37,336 bases of DNA from Neolecta irregularis DAH-3 (Eukaryota; Ascomycota; Neolectomycetes; Neolectales; Neolectaceae), in NCBI GenBank assembly GCA_001929475.1, contig LXFE01000935.1, positions 561-37,896 of the forward strand. The letters run 5' to 3'. The position numbers and the translations under genes are program-made. Position 1 is the first letter of the stretch. Each line of letters begins with the position of its first letter. Shown here piece by piece: positions 1 to 10,767 of this stretch. The notes beneath the pieces were generated by a model. That model saw nothing but the letters and a program-made list of their open reading frames with translations, was not told the origin of the DNA and made no database searches.

Positions 1-941
1 ACATTATTATGTATGCATGGTTCTATTCACCCGAGAAACTTCCTCCGTCTTACAATTCATGGATTAAAAAAATGAGTTGTATTGACCAAAGAATCATAGT
101 CATGTTAAAGAAGCTTCATGATAAGGAGATACAATTTGGTCAACCGTCATGCCACCGGTCGCTTGAAGACCTCTCTCGTGATTTGGGTCTTGATCCAAAG
201 ATGGGGAGCATTGAAGAAAATGACGCCTTGCCGTGTCAAGTTCTCCACTCTAATATTTCCGGTTCTTGCGAAGTACATATTGCTTATCGGTGGCTAAAAG
301 GATTCGAGTCCTCCATTGCGGTATCCTTGATCCTACCCTTTTCTTTATCTGACACGTAGATTTATGTTCCGCTTTCCCTTATGTTTGCCCTACGGGATCC
401 AACCACGAAAAACTTTAAGCGAGCATTGACGTCCGCCATACGATCTTCCGCCTTTCTTGCCACTTTTATCTCAAATGTGTGGTAACGGATCCTCTTCTGT
501 CTTTATATCAATAAAATCTTAGGTTGGGTATTTGTGCAACACGCTCAATAATCGGTCCCAAACTATTTCCTAATGTCAACCGAAATAGGTATGATGAAAC
601 GATTGGTAATCCACTACTAGGAAATCAGTCCACTACTGATTATTAATAGGTCCACTGATTGGGTCCTTTTTATGTGGATGGAGCATATTAATAGAAAACC
701 CCAAAAGAAGAGGTGAACTCGCTTTATTCGGTACTTGTTTACATTCTACTGCCATTAACGTGAAGTCGTACCGAAAGCCTTAACGGTAGTATTGCCTAAA
801 TCATTGCAGCAACATCGTATCATCGAAACGGTCCTATTTGGATTAAGCACCGGTGTGATCATTCGATCGTTAATAGACGGTAAAGGTCGAAAAGTAAGGG
901 GCGTTTTCGGTAAAACGTTACACTGGATAATGAATGCCTAA
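1..941 (+). CDS. TMEM135-like integral membrane protein, 3' part (5' end outside window)
   Basis: Spliced reading gives about 250 residues of a protein resembling the fungal TMEM135 family (transmembrane proteins linked in animals to peroxisomes, mitochondria and lipid handling; the fungal role is poorly known). Seen: an open frame from the left edge with 'LPPSYNSWIKKM', intron 320-357, then 'RALTSAIRSSAFLATF', an intron near 477-520, 'IGPKLFPN', an intron near 615-659, 'GWSILIENPKRRGELALF', probably one more intron near 760-812, and the end 'VRGVFGKTLHWIMNA' with TAA at 939-941. Known of the family: an 'RSSAFL' segment, a Cys-Gly-Trp-Ser-Ile turn and an Arg-Arg-x-Glu-Leu-Ala motif near the C-terminus, all matched here. 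It converges on SEC31 with 67 bp between stop codons. The last intron and exact borders are uncertain. The family call is from memory of motifs. Confidence 0.6.
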
Positions 942-1008
942 AAGACAAAAAGGTAGATTTCAACTATGCGTAAGATACTACATTCAATCTTGTTTCTTCC
1001 TATTGCAT

Positions 1009-4000
1009 TTAAGAGACGTATCGTCCATGTTCAACAATAAATTTGACCCCCATCATCCATTTTCGACTCTCTTCAATGTGATTGGCCAAAGCTTCAACGA
1101 CCATTCCATGAGCGGTGTCGTAATCTTTCTTCGCGATGGCTGTAATTGTATTAGCCTAATGACAGGTTCAAGATATACATTGTGCAATTTGTCGAAGTTC
1201 CTCCAATAGACTTGGCGAAATACCTTCCTCGTTATTGAGGTGATCGAATAAGATGTTCAATTTCTTTTCGGCCTCCACATTTGGCCTTCGGAATTGCGGC
1301 TATAGTGTCAATCTGATGAGAAATAAGTTAAGCCTACTGGAAGGACAGGCTTGATACGGTTCAGCTCTCCGTTGAATACATCAAAGATGATTTTATCGGC
1401 AATTAAAATATGGGATCGATCCCCTGGCGCTTAAAGTGAGTCACATTCAGTTTTAAGACATACGATATTTGCTTTGTAAAATGGGTGGAGTAGACACAGG
1501 ACGTTGTTGCTGAGTAGTTGGGATACTCACAGGTTTCACTCCGCCAGCAATTTGAGCAGGCGGGTGCTGTGGGCTATATGGTTGGCTAGATCCTAGGCCA
1601 ACTTGATGGTGAGGCATATAAGGAGAATTCGTTTGTTGCATGGGACCAGATCCGCTGGCTTGTTGCGGAATGTATGGAGAAGGCGCTCCCTGAGGAGGGG
1701 GATGCATCATAGGACGTTGAGCTGGGATTTGGGAGGGATTGTTCATTTGAGAACTGGGCTGCTGTGGAATATATGGACCTGACGATTTCCTCGTCTCCTG
1801 ACGCGTTGGTTGGTTCGGACCCAGTGGAGGAGGTTGCATATTTCTGATAGCCGTTTCAGAGTGAGTGTTCATTTGTTGCGTAGGTGGTTGACCCATGACG
1901 TTTTGAGCCTGTAGCTGAACATTGGACATCGGGGGTGATGACATGATTTTTTGGGGAGGTCGAGCATTGGTAGGGGGAGGTGCCAATGGTTGAGGTGGAG
2001 GTAATTGATTGAACACTCCTGGTTGGTGTCCATAGGCCTGTGGATTCACCTGTGTGTCTCTTTGATATGGATTTCTTCGACTTGCTGCAGGCATATTTGG
2101 TACATCGTTCCATCCCTCCAGCTTAGTCATTAGGGAAGCCGGTTTCGGCAAAGGATTTGTATTGGCAGTTCCTGAGATAATGGGTTGCTGCGGGGTGTGT
2201 ACAGACATTTGTTGATGAGGTTGATAATTCATGAATTGCTGGCCCGTCGGAGGTGGAAGTGCTTGCTGAGATACTGTCATCTGGTTGGGAAATTGAGAAG
2301 TATACGGATTTGCGGAGTACTGACTCTGAGATGGAGCCGAGGGGCCGTATGAGTTGGCTGGATTCGTTGGCGCGTAAGGAGTAAATTGCGGAGCGTATGA
2401 ACCACGAACACCAGCTGTTGGTTGATATCCCGAAAGTTGTTCAACGCCCCCTTGACCAGCCGGTCTAGAGTCGGACGCAGAAACTTGTTTCGGTATGAGG
2501 TTTTCCCCAATTCGAGTTTTCATTGCGATGGCGGCGGAGAAAGAGTCTGGAAGAAGACTGATATATTTTTGAGCAGTCGCAAAGTCTCCCTGAGATGCAA
2601 GGATATCTGCGTATTCTGCATATTTCTCATGCAAGATATGAAGATGCTTTCCCGTAGATACCGATTGCATTTTAACAGATTCACTCGAGTTTGTGAAAAC
2701 GGTTACCCTTTCAATAAGACTCTGGAGGTGTCGCGCGTGTATAGTGGTAAGCGAATCTCTATTAGCTGACGCTTCGGACCGAGCATGAGACAGATCCGCT
2801 TCCTCATTTTCGTGGACTTCCTGGATCCAAACATTGACAACCTTGTCGAGACGAGAGCCGGCGAGGTAGCAAAGAGACGCATAGGATCTTGCACTACGAT
2901 CCTCATTTGATTGTTCTACGAGCCGATCACCAAGGAAAGCACAAAGGTCCGCGAATTCGCCATCCTTCGAGAATGTACAGATGATCGCGAGAATTTCTTT
3001 CCAGCTCCCAAGTTCGGCATTTCGAACAACATCCCATAAGTCATTATCAACAACGGCTGCGATGATTCGTGCGTAAGCTGGTCGAGTTTCTTCTTGTTTG
3101 AGATAAGCCAACTGTACCTTTCTTCGGCAACGTTCATTCCCGCAGAAAGCCAACATGAAAGCATCAGAAAGACGTTCTTCTTTCAGACAAATATCAATGG
3201 CGGACTCAAATTCTCCAGTGAGGATCGCCTGTGTGGCAATTTTATCTATTTCGGAAATAGAACCCGGAAACACTTTGAAAGTCTCGTTTTTAAAGATTGA
3301 CGAGGCACTGGTCGATGACTCGAGAAAGTCTTTACTATCTGCACTACTGAACAGACCGTCTGATTTGTCCTCCGATTTATTTCCTTCTGGTGCAGAATGT
3401 TTTTCCACTTCAAGTACTCCGAATTTTGCGGCGATAGCTCTTTCTAGAATCTCCTTTTTGAAGCCCAGAAATTCTGCGAGAGAAGATTTCAAGCTGCCTT
3501 TCGTGAATATTTTCAGCACGAGCCAAGTTTGCTTATCGTTTTCATCTTTTGCAGCATCAATTCGGTTCTGACAATAATCTTCCAGACTTCCTTGTTCAAG
3601 ACTTTCCTCAAATGCACGAGCTCGACTGGAAACGTCTGGATCGGAAACAAATTTTGTGATCTTGACAAGAAACTTGCGGGATCCATCTGGCTGAATTGTA
3701 TTGCCAAAACATACCAGATTTCCACCAAACCCTTGAGAAACACCGGTGGGTCTTCGAAGCCATTTTGGAGGTTGTTTGAGTGAGAACTCGTCAGCATGCG
3801 GATCGGAAAATTCTTTCTGCGCGAAGAAATCCTTTCCATCAGTTCCCTGACTGGTTTGACCTGCTTGGGTCTTGGGTCGAGTATTCTGAAGACTGTGTAT
3901 GGTGATTGACCCATCGAATGAAGCATTGGCAAGAAGATCTGGATTATCTGGGCAAAAAGAGGTCTCTAAGACCCAGTTTGCTGCGCGAGGAAACTACAAG

Positions 4001-5123
4001 TTAGAAAGTGGTCATTAACAATAGATACTTCTCCAAGAATATCTCCATTGTTGGGATTCCAGCAGATTGTTCTGCTATCTTTTCCACCAGACAACAGCAA
4101 ATCGCTGTCTTGCTTGCACCAAGACAATGAAAGTATACCACCCTGATGACCGCTCAGAATCTAACATGTAAGTAGAATGTGTGTTACCATCATACTCTTT
4201 CGGGTGCATTCGCATTCCTTAGATCCCACATCATAATGACTGGGTTTTGATCATCTTCAGATGCTGTGACGAGCTTTGTAGACTGATATTAGCGTATTTC
4301 TGCCAGAAGAATACATACATTCGTTGGATTCCAGGCAACAGCGCTGACACCTTGTCTGGCGCTGGATGCAGATGAACTACTCTGAGCATACAATGTCATT
4401 CGTTCGCGATTGAGTTTGACATCCCAAATAACAGTATGACCACTACTCCCTCCCGTTGCGAGGATGTGAGGAACATTGGGATTCCACGCAACGGAATCGA
4501 TATCGTCGAGTCTGCGAGAGCTTAGTGCGTAGGGTTTATCCGGATTGCCGAGGTCCCAAACCCAGATCTAATGTAAGCTAGATAGCATCCTGGATCATAC
4601 CTCTCCTTTTCCACCTCCAGAAGCCAGTGCGTTTGGAAGACTGGGATTGAATTGAACCGATTTAACATATGACGTATGTTTTTGATATCTAGCAACAAGG
4701 CATGATTCGGGACTAAAATAATAGGATTATGAGTCCAAAGAAAAAGACATACTCTAGTCCATTTAAGACAGCCTTTGGGCTCCACAAATCGACGGTTCCA
4801 GTTTCCATTGCACCCGCAATCAATCCTCGAGGATAATCAGCCGTTACATGCCCCCATGAAAGTTGATAAAATCAAAGGAATCAGATTCAAAGCAAAGGAA
4901 ATATCTCTTACCGTGCGCTGCTGTTGATTGTAGCCTTTGGCTTTAATTGATATCCTTCTTGGCTATGATCGTCCAAATTTAACTCCCATAGGTCAAGCTC
5001 AGTCGTATTTGAGAAATCTGCATCAAAAGTGCCGGCGACAGTCCCAGTTGCAATAAGAGGTAGATCATGGCCTGGCGACCAGGCGAAAGTGGAGGTGCGA
5101 TTAATGACCTTAAGACGAACCAT
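1009..5123 (-). CDS. SEC31: COPII outer coat protein Sec31
   Basis: Sec31 pairs with Sec13 to form the outer cage of COPII vesicles at ER exit sites. The ATG is at 5121-5123, starting '[18 protein letters not shown]', as in other Sec31 proteins. The N-terminal part (to about 4.0 kb on the map) is a WD40 propeller in several short exons, with '[11 protein letters not shown]', '[15 protein letters not shown]' and '[14 protein letters not shown]'. An alpha-solenoid part follows (3.99-2.5 kb), with '[14 protein letters not shown]'-like helices in one long exon. A Pro/Gln-rich disordered stretch runs to about 1.49 kb. The C-terminal domain is split by three small introns: 'KYPPGDRSHI', '[15 protein letters not shown]', '[13 protein letters not shown]', stop 1009-1011. 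A reading that stops at 1453 loses this conserved C-terminus. Total is about 1,220 residues, normal for the family. Intron 1 (4873-4911) has no AG acceptor; see its own entry. Confidence 0.95.
4873..4911 (-). other. SEC31 intron 1, apparent GT...TG intron
   Basis: Exon 1 ends in ...Ser-Ala-(CG) at 4912, followed by a good donor, gtaagag. The next conserved block, 'FYQLSWGHV', can only join in frame if the intron ends at cctttg (4873), giving Ser-Ala-Arg-Phe-Tyr. No AG occurs between the donor and that block. A branch-like ctgat lies about 10 nt before the proposed end, at the same spacing as in other introns here. The first later AG would delete the Trp-Gly-His-Val-Thr-Ala block. It may be a true noncanonical acceptor or a single-base sequence error. 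Confidence 0.55.
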
Positions 5124-6384
5124 TGTTGAACTCTATCAGTTGGCTCGGATGGTTAGTTATGGTTCAATTTAAAAGAAAGGAAAGATTATACACCAAGTTC
5201 AGCGTTCTATGTTGTCAATTTCGTGTAGGGCAATATGTGTTTATATAGAACTGCGATGTAATAGTCTGGGTGTTGTAAAGAGGCAGGAGAAGATGCCAGA
5301 TAGCCAACTCCAACACAACTGGAGATGGAGACCGAATACATTAGGTATTTTACAGTACTTTATTTGAAATATAGAAACATCTTCTTCAAATGCCTTAGAG
5401 GAATCTGGGATTTAGAGCCTACATCTATGTTTCTCATGATGAAAAAACGCGTGGAATATTCAACTGGCATATCTCGCAAAAGAAAGTCACAAGCGGCCTA
5501 TAGCATTTGGATGATACCTAAAATATCTCTGGCCGGCATTTTGCAAGAACTTGCATTCTAGTCTAAAGGAAACATACAATCTCCATACACCATGTATAGG
5601 AACAAAGAATGACTCTCCAGATTGTAACACTGTAGGTGTTGAAGCTCAAGTACAATAAGATCAGGTTATATTTCCTTAATCTAAGCTTGTAGACGTGTAA
5701 GCTTCACATACCTTAATCTAAGCTTGTAGACGCGTAAGCCTACACTAAGATATGTGCATGTAGCCTTTATATACATTTCTATCTAATGTCTTGTTTCTTT
5801 CTTCACCACTTGCTGTATTGGTACGGGTATATCCAGGAAATAGCCGGGATATACCCTTACATACACCCAAGATGTGGTTGTAGAGTTTTATAGTGACTAG
5901 CATAACATAGCCATGATAAAATATAGGATAAAATAAACGATTCTTAGATTCTTGGCTTCGACGGGTTAGAACGTATCCGCTCCAGCATTTCGTATAGACA
6001 ACCAATATAGCCACATGACTTATAGTGGTCAGGTAAAGATCATAGAAAAGGAACAAAAATTTTGTTCCCTTAAATGTCCTCCGCAAAATCATTTGTATCA
6101 TTTCCGTGCCACAAGTTCTTTTGGGTTCTGCTAAGTCTATACGTTCTGAATGAATTATTTTTATCGCTGAATGGAATAAAGGTGTATTGCAATCCTTTCA
6201 AACTATGTGATATATCAAAATAAGTTCTTTGTACTACAAGTTCTGATCAAAAGATGCACTGCCTTGGACTAGAGCCCCCAATACTACTCCATATTTTCTT
6301 CAACTGAACATGACCATTGACCATACAGGCACCGAACACCAATACTTGAACGTTCATCCTTCATCACTTCAATCGAGTGGAAAA
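5124..6384. other. Intergenic region between divergent SEC31 and ARMH3-like genes
   Basis: This 1.26-kb stretch holds the 5' regions of both flanking genes. It is A+T-rich. The open frames in it are short or low in complexity, and none resembles a known protein. It contains a 37-bp direct repeat (5674-5747) and a perfect 10-bp inverted repeat, gggtatatcc at 5825-5834 with its complement at 5847-5856. No gene is called. Confidence 0.6.
5674..5747. repeat. Two tandem 37-bp units
   Basis: The units 5674-5710 and 5711-5747 both begin ccttaatctaagcttgtaga and differ at only a few positions. They lie upstream of the ARMH3-like gene in non-coding DNA. A recent local duplication is the simplest reading. 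Confidence 0.85.
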
Positions 6385-8620
6385 ATGGGGTTTCCAGTTC
6401 AATCTAAAGTAAGAAGCTGCTATGAACTACTATTTTTGGTACCTTGTTTGTTGAGCTTTTACATAAACTAATCTCACTTAGAACAACGAAATCGACCTGG
6501 AGAACGCGCCAGTCTTTTGGGCAGAATTTTCGAAGCTGCCATGTGATTCGCTGAGTTTGGAAGCAATTGTATCCAAGTTAACAGTCCATCACTTGGAAGA
6601 TCTGCAGGTTACGTCGTAGACATTACGAGCGTGTTCTAATCAACCTTCAGTGCAGATCAATACAAAGTTACTCTTCAGAGAATGCTTGAAAAATCTGGCT
6701 GATAAGAATGGAGCTTACAGAGAAAAAGCTCTTGACGTAAGCGCTGTTCTCAGTATTCTTTATTGATGCGATGAGTAGACCTTGATCAGTTTTTTGAAAT
6801 CATTATTGAGTAAACATTTCCTCAATCCTAGCACCGATATTATCATGTTTCTAAGCGGGCTGGAGCACGTTGATGAGATCTTTACTGTATTTCAGGTATT
6901 TGATTGTCAGCTAACCGAAAGAACTTTGTGTCGTGTATAGAAGAAATATTGTCTGACAAAGAATCTCCTTGTATGTGAACGCCAACGAGAGCCTATATCT
7001 AACTGAAACAAGTGAGGCAAAAAGCGGTAACTTTGTCCCACGTCTTTTGTAATGGAGCATACCAATCCAGTTTATTATCATATTTCTTCCATCGCGACTT
7101 CATCAGTCCCATCCTGCAGGTAAGCTTTGGCAGTATTATATAATTCTCACACCTAGCTTATCTCTGAAGAAGACTCAACTCTCGAAGTTCGAATGCAAAG
7201 TCTTCTCTTGCTCGTCATCTTGGCTAGTTATAACCGATTCGAATCGGTCAACCAATACCAAATCGCCCTTTCCCAGATCGAAGATAGAAAATTGTTGAAT
7301 GCATTCAGTTTCATTATCGGAGAAGCATGTCGAAGATGCCGAGTCAAGTATCTCAAAGTACAAGATGATACGATCGAGAAAACAGGTCTGAATAAAATGC
7401 TGTCGTTTCTCACGCTTCGTTCGAATTCATCATCCACACAAACCCTCACTCCCGAGAACTTGGATGAACTTTTCACACGTCTGTATTTTTTTTCAATCTG
7501 CCCCATTACTAATGGAAGACCAAGCACAGAGATCATTGTGTTACAATGTGCATTCGAGCTACTCAGTGACAACGAAGCCTTCGCGCGAAACTTACTCATG
7601 GGCAACATAACTGCAACAGATGAACCAGCGATTGCTTCCTATCTGTCGTTGACTTCGTATCTACTCAGTCACCAGCGCCTGAATTCTCGAATTTATCTTT
7701 ACAGCAGACTCTCCATGATTTGTATTCGGTTAATCCTTGAGAACACTTCGTGTGTTCCGCTACTTTGTAGTAAAGACACCACCATCACAGCCCATCTGTG
7801 TAGACAGCGACCGTCGTCATTATCATCCTCGCCAGCCCCACGGTTGGCTCTCTCCATAATCATTGATATAATGATTTTGGGCATCGATTGCAATATACGA
7901 AAGCGCTTGGACGTTGAGATATATCAGTGAGGCCATTTGCACTTTCAAATATTGATTGCAGTCTCTTTATCTTGAACATTTACAGGATAATCTGTCACTT
8001 GAAAGCAACAAAGTTTCGTATTAGTATGGGCGTATCTAAGAGTTATCTTTTTTAACAATAAGCTTTCCATTGGAATGAACTATGGCGATCACTACTCACT
8101 CTCGTCAAATTTCTCGCAATAAATTCTGAAGAATTGAAAATACTACAAAATGTTTCTTATATGGTGGACGAATTGATAAAACTGCTGCTGTTATGTCTGG
8201 CTTCTGGGGATACATTTCTCGCAGAGTCTGCTCAACATGACGATTTGTTTTACAAGATCCTCCAGATGAAAGACTACATTGTTATATTTCTCATAGAATG
8301 TATACGCTTTTTCATCGTCGAGCGATTTCTGACAAGTAGATGACATTATCAAACGGGTTCCTTCGGCGACGGCGTTGACTACAGTTATTACGCACTATGA
8401 AAAGATAATCGTTGAGTCTCGAGCTGAATCAAAATCTCGTCATCTTTCATATGAACAAGTGGCGCAAGTCATCAAGAAAGGTTATAATTCACTGGAATTG
8501 TCACATCACCTTGCAAGCGGGATGTGGGAGAAATATCGGCCCTTGGATGACCAGTCATTTTTAAAGAAAGTTGTACGCCAAATCATTTCCGAATCATTGG
8601 ATTTAATGAATATCGATTAA
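6385..8620 (+). CDS. ARMH3-like protein (DUF1741, armadillo-type helical repeat)
   Basis: About 600 residues in roughly ten exons. The ATG at 6385 starts an 8-codon exon ('MGFPVQSK'), followed by a gtaaga donor. Blocks seen in order: 'NAPVFWAEFSKLP', 'INTKLLFRECLKNLA', 'FLSGLEHVDEIFTVFQ', 'GAYQSSLLSYFFHRDF', a long exon with 'LASYNRFESVNQYQ' and 'RLALSIIIDIMILGID...KRLDVEIY', then 'IYRIICHLKATKFRI', 'FHWNELWRSLLTLVKF', 'LASGDTFLAESAQHDDLFYKI', and the last exon to TAA at 8620. Human ARMH3 (C10orf76) is a Golgi factor that binds GBF1 and PI4KB; the fungal orthologue's role is largely undescribed, so Golgi function is inference. The 'SLLSYF.HRD' and 'RRLDV' landmarks support the family call. 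The donor after 'NLLV' is gtgaac rather than the nearer gtatgt, because only the former keeps the frame. Confidence 0.8.
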
Positions 8621-8939
8621 ACCACTTTAGCAACAAGAGTCTAGCTGGCGGAGAGCTTCACATGGGTTATATTTCTGTAATCCAAGAAATTCTGGTGTCG
8701 GCAATGCTTAATCAAAGGAAAGCCTTTTTATAACTCAAACATCCCATCTTTTAGAACTCATATACAGGATTGTCTTCAATTTCTAAAAAGTTTAAGGCAG
8801 CATAACATTTACGTCTTAATATCCTCTTGTGTCTCTACTGCCGCTTGCGATGGTACTAGGGGCCGTAGGTAGGACTTGCCTGAGCCCCTAACAGGCAGAA
8901 GCTTTCTATATTGTAAGTAAAATCATTCAACAGCTGACT
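8621..8939. other. Intergenic region between convergent genes
   Basis: It contains an inverted repeat, taggggc at 8857-8863 and gccccta at 8884-8890, that could form a hairpin. Eukaryotic termination does not use such stems, so no function is assigned. Nothing else is seen. Confidence 0.5.
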
Positions 8940-9410
8940 TTACCATATATTTCGAGTTGCAAGAAAGACAGTTATGCACTTGTTCGCCAAAGCTCCATTG
9001 AAATTGTTCGCCATAGCTCCATTGAAAGGAAAAATTTGAATACCACACAGAAAATACTTTTGAGACTGGTGGGCGAAGTCAATCAGGTCACCATAAATGT
9101 CCAGGGCAAATGAATATGTCGAGTCCTTATTTGTACCAATTTTGAGTCCATATGTGTCCCATATTGCTGCATGACCATCGAAATGGGCACCGCCGAAACT
9201 TATGCGCAAGTTATTGCTGTAGTCAAGGAAGAAATTTGAACATATCTTGTGCTTGTCTCCCGCTACTGTATAAAGGGTTCCAATCGATACGGATAGACAT
9301 TGCGTTGCACTGGATTCATCGCCTACTTTCTGGGTTGGGTACAGATGAAAGTAGTCATATTTGGTGGATATAGTGAATGGGAAGCCAAAAAGAAGAACAA
9401 GAATCTTCAT
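8940..9410 (-). CDS. Small secreted orphan protein
   Basis: Intronless 156-residue frame with a true ATG at 9408-9410. The first 16 residues, 'MKILVLLFGFPFTIST', look like a signal peptide: a Lys, a hydrophobic core, then small residues. The mature part is rich in Tyr, Phe, Gly and Asn and holds four Cys ('TQCLS', 'KICSN', 'FLCGI', 'NKCIT'), which would suit two disulfides. Near the C-terminus a duplicated segment gives 'FNGAMANN' and 'FNGALANK', encoded by a 24-bp tandem repeat. I recognise no family. Small size, a signal peptide and paired cysteines are typical of secreted fungal proteins of many kinds, so any role in interaction with a host or competitor is only a possibility. It lies between non-coding stretches of 319 bp and 1.36 kb. 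Confidence 0.65.
   Translation of the reverse strand: MKILVLLFGFPFTISTKYDYFHLYPTQKVGDESSATQCLSVSIGTLYTVAGDKHKICSNFFLDYSNNLRISFGGAHFDGHAAIWDTYGLKIGTNKDSTYSFALDIYGDLIDFAHQSQKYFLCGIQIFPFNGAMANNFNGALANKCITVFLATRNIW
8980..9027 (-). repeat. 24-bp in-frame tandem duplication in the secreted protein gene
   Basis: 8980-9003 and 9004-9027 are identical but for one base (ttcgccaaagc against ttcgccatagc). The repeat is a multiple of three and encodes two similar eight-residue units, so it lengthens the protein without breaking the frame. Confidence 0.9.
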
Positions 9411-10767
9411 GGTGAATGTGAATTTGAGATGTTTGAGGGGGGATGATATACTTCAAGAGCCGGGTGCCAAGAGCTACTGGCTTAGTTGAATATATAATTG
9501 CTGCCTAGTCATTGCAAAGCGAAAAAGCGTGGTAGAAGAGCATAGATAACATCTTTACTATTGTCTCAGGATAAGGGTTGAGGGTGCATCGTTTCTTGTT
9601 TTGTCTAAATGATCCTTGTTTGAAAAGGCTACTTCTACAAGTTCAATTGATTAGCGTGCTAGTTTGTAGGAAGATCGTATTGGAGTGTCATACGAAAAAG
9701 TTATATGTAGTATCACAGCGGTTATCTGGTGGGTTTTCTATTATTATACGGTTCCTTGGTTTTCTACAATGACATGGTTCATTCTTGTAGATCGATAAGT
9801 AGCCCTGTATCTACCCTTTTGTAGAACTGGTGGATAATGCTCTGTTCATCCATCTAAGAATCAAAGAGTAGTTTTGCTCGGCTTCCTACTTTCCTCTACG
9901 AAATAAAATGTTGTGCTCAGTGTCGACGGGGGGTTCGGTTTCGGGGTCGGGGCGGAGAGTGGCGGAGCGGTCGGTCCAGATTCACTGGACGGCTTGATGG
10001 ACTGGAGTAAGGATGTAGTCATGTTGTGTTGTGGCCAAGGGATATTTGTAACCAAGATTTACCAAAATTGCAAGGAAGGAGTCAACACGATTGCAATAAG
10101 TGACGAAAAGGCGTAATTTCGAGGCAGAGAAAGACGGGTTTCGAGAGAGCATTTAAATATTTTTTTTTGGAATATCGCTCCTATTACATATAAAAGAACA
10201 TTTAGCCCTTGTTCACGTGAAGAAGTCAAAGTAGAAATATTTTCAGAGTTTATTGATTTTCTGGTGACTGAGCCCATTGTAGTAGTTGGAGTTTGGGAAA
10301 ATAATTGGGCATTGGGTCATCAGCCATTTCCCGCAAGGAAATAGTTGCGTGATAGTTCTCCTCAGGATGTGTGGTTCAATCTTAAGCGAGTAGAGACAGG
10401 GTCCTGCTTGGTTTGTCCCCTCAATCCTATTTTGAATGTTAATTTGGAGAGCTTTCATAAGGATAGATTTAGCAACTGCAGTGGCAGAAACAGGCAAGTT
10501 AAATCCGAATGTTACAAATAGGCCAATTTCATGAAATTCGGGCTAAAAAGTGACTACAAAATGTGTCCTTACAAATTTGAATTTCCTACAGTGGATATGC
10601 AATTTTCCTATTGCGTGAAGATAGTTCTACTTGATACAATGCACCCATTTCAGAATGGAGAATGGGAAGATTAAAGATAGGTTTAAGTTTCGCTATTATC
10701 TATACCAGTATTGAGAACTCCCGTGCCAAGTCAAAATCCATAACCGAAATGATGTGTATGTAAAGAC
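9411..10767. other. Intergenic region, 1.36 kb, no firm gene
   Basis: There are two weak candidates, both on the minus strand. One is a 53-codon ATG frame from about 10022 to 9861, Pro/Ser/Thr-rich in a short G+C-rich island ('PPLSAPTPKPNPP'), ending 'YFVEESRKPSKTTL'. The other is an open frame at 10243-10497 with no upstream ATG ('SATAVAKSILMKAL'). Neither matches a family I know, and no convincing introns link them. The G+C-rich island at about 9925-10000 stands out from A+T-rich surroundings, which is why the first candidate is mentioned. Otherwise nothing is seen. Confidence 0.4.

Noticed and set aside
934-1209. Plus-strand frame over the SEC31 3' end
   Set aside because: The minus strand here encodes the conserved SEC31 C-terminal domain; the plus frame is antisense to it.
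1453-1455. Stop codon as the true end of SEC31
   Set aside because: It lies inside a 37-nt intron; splicing reaches the conserved C-terminal domain.
4873-4911. U12-type (AT-AC) reading of SEC31 intron 1
   Set aside because: Some positions resemble U12 signals, but they need inserted bases, and the exon ends fit a GT donor better.
5825-5856. Perfect 10-bp inverted repeat
   Set aside because: A single hairpin of this size in A+T-rich DNA is not informative without conservation or copies.
5745-6101. 118-codon minus-strand frame
   Set aside because: It lies in A+T-rich repeat-bearing DNA with no recognisable protein features and overlaps the end of the 37-bp repeat; chance is more likely.
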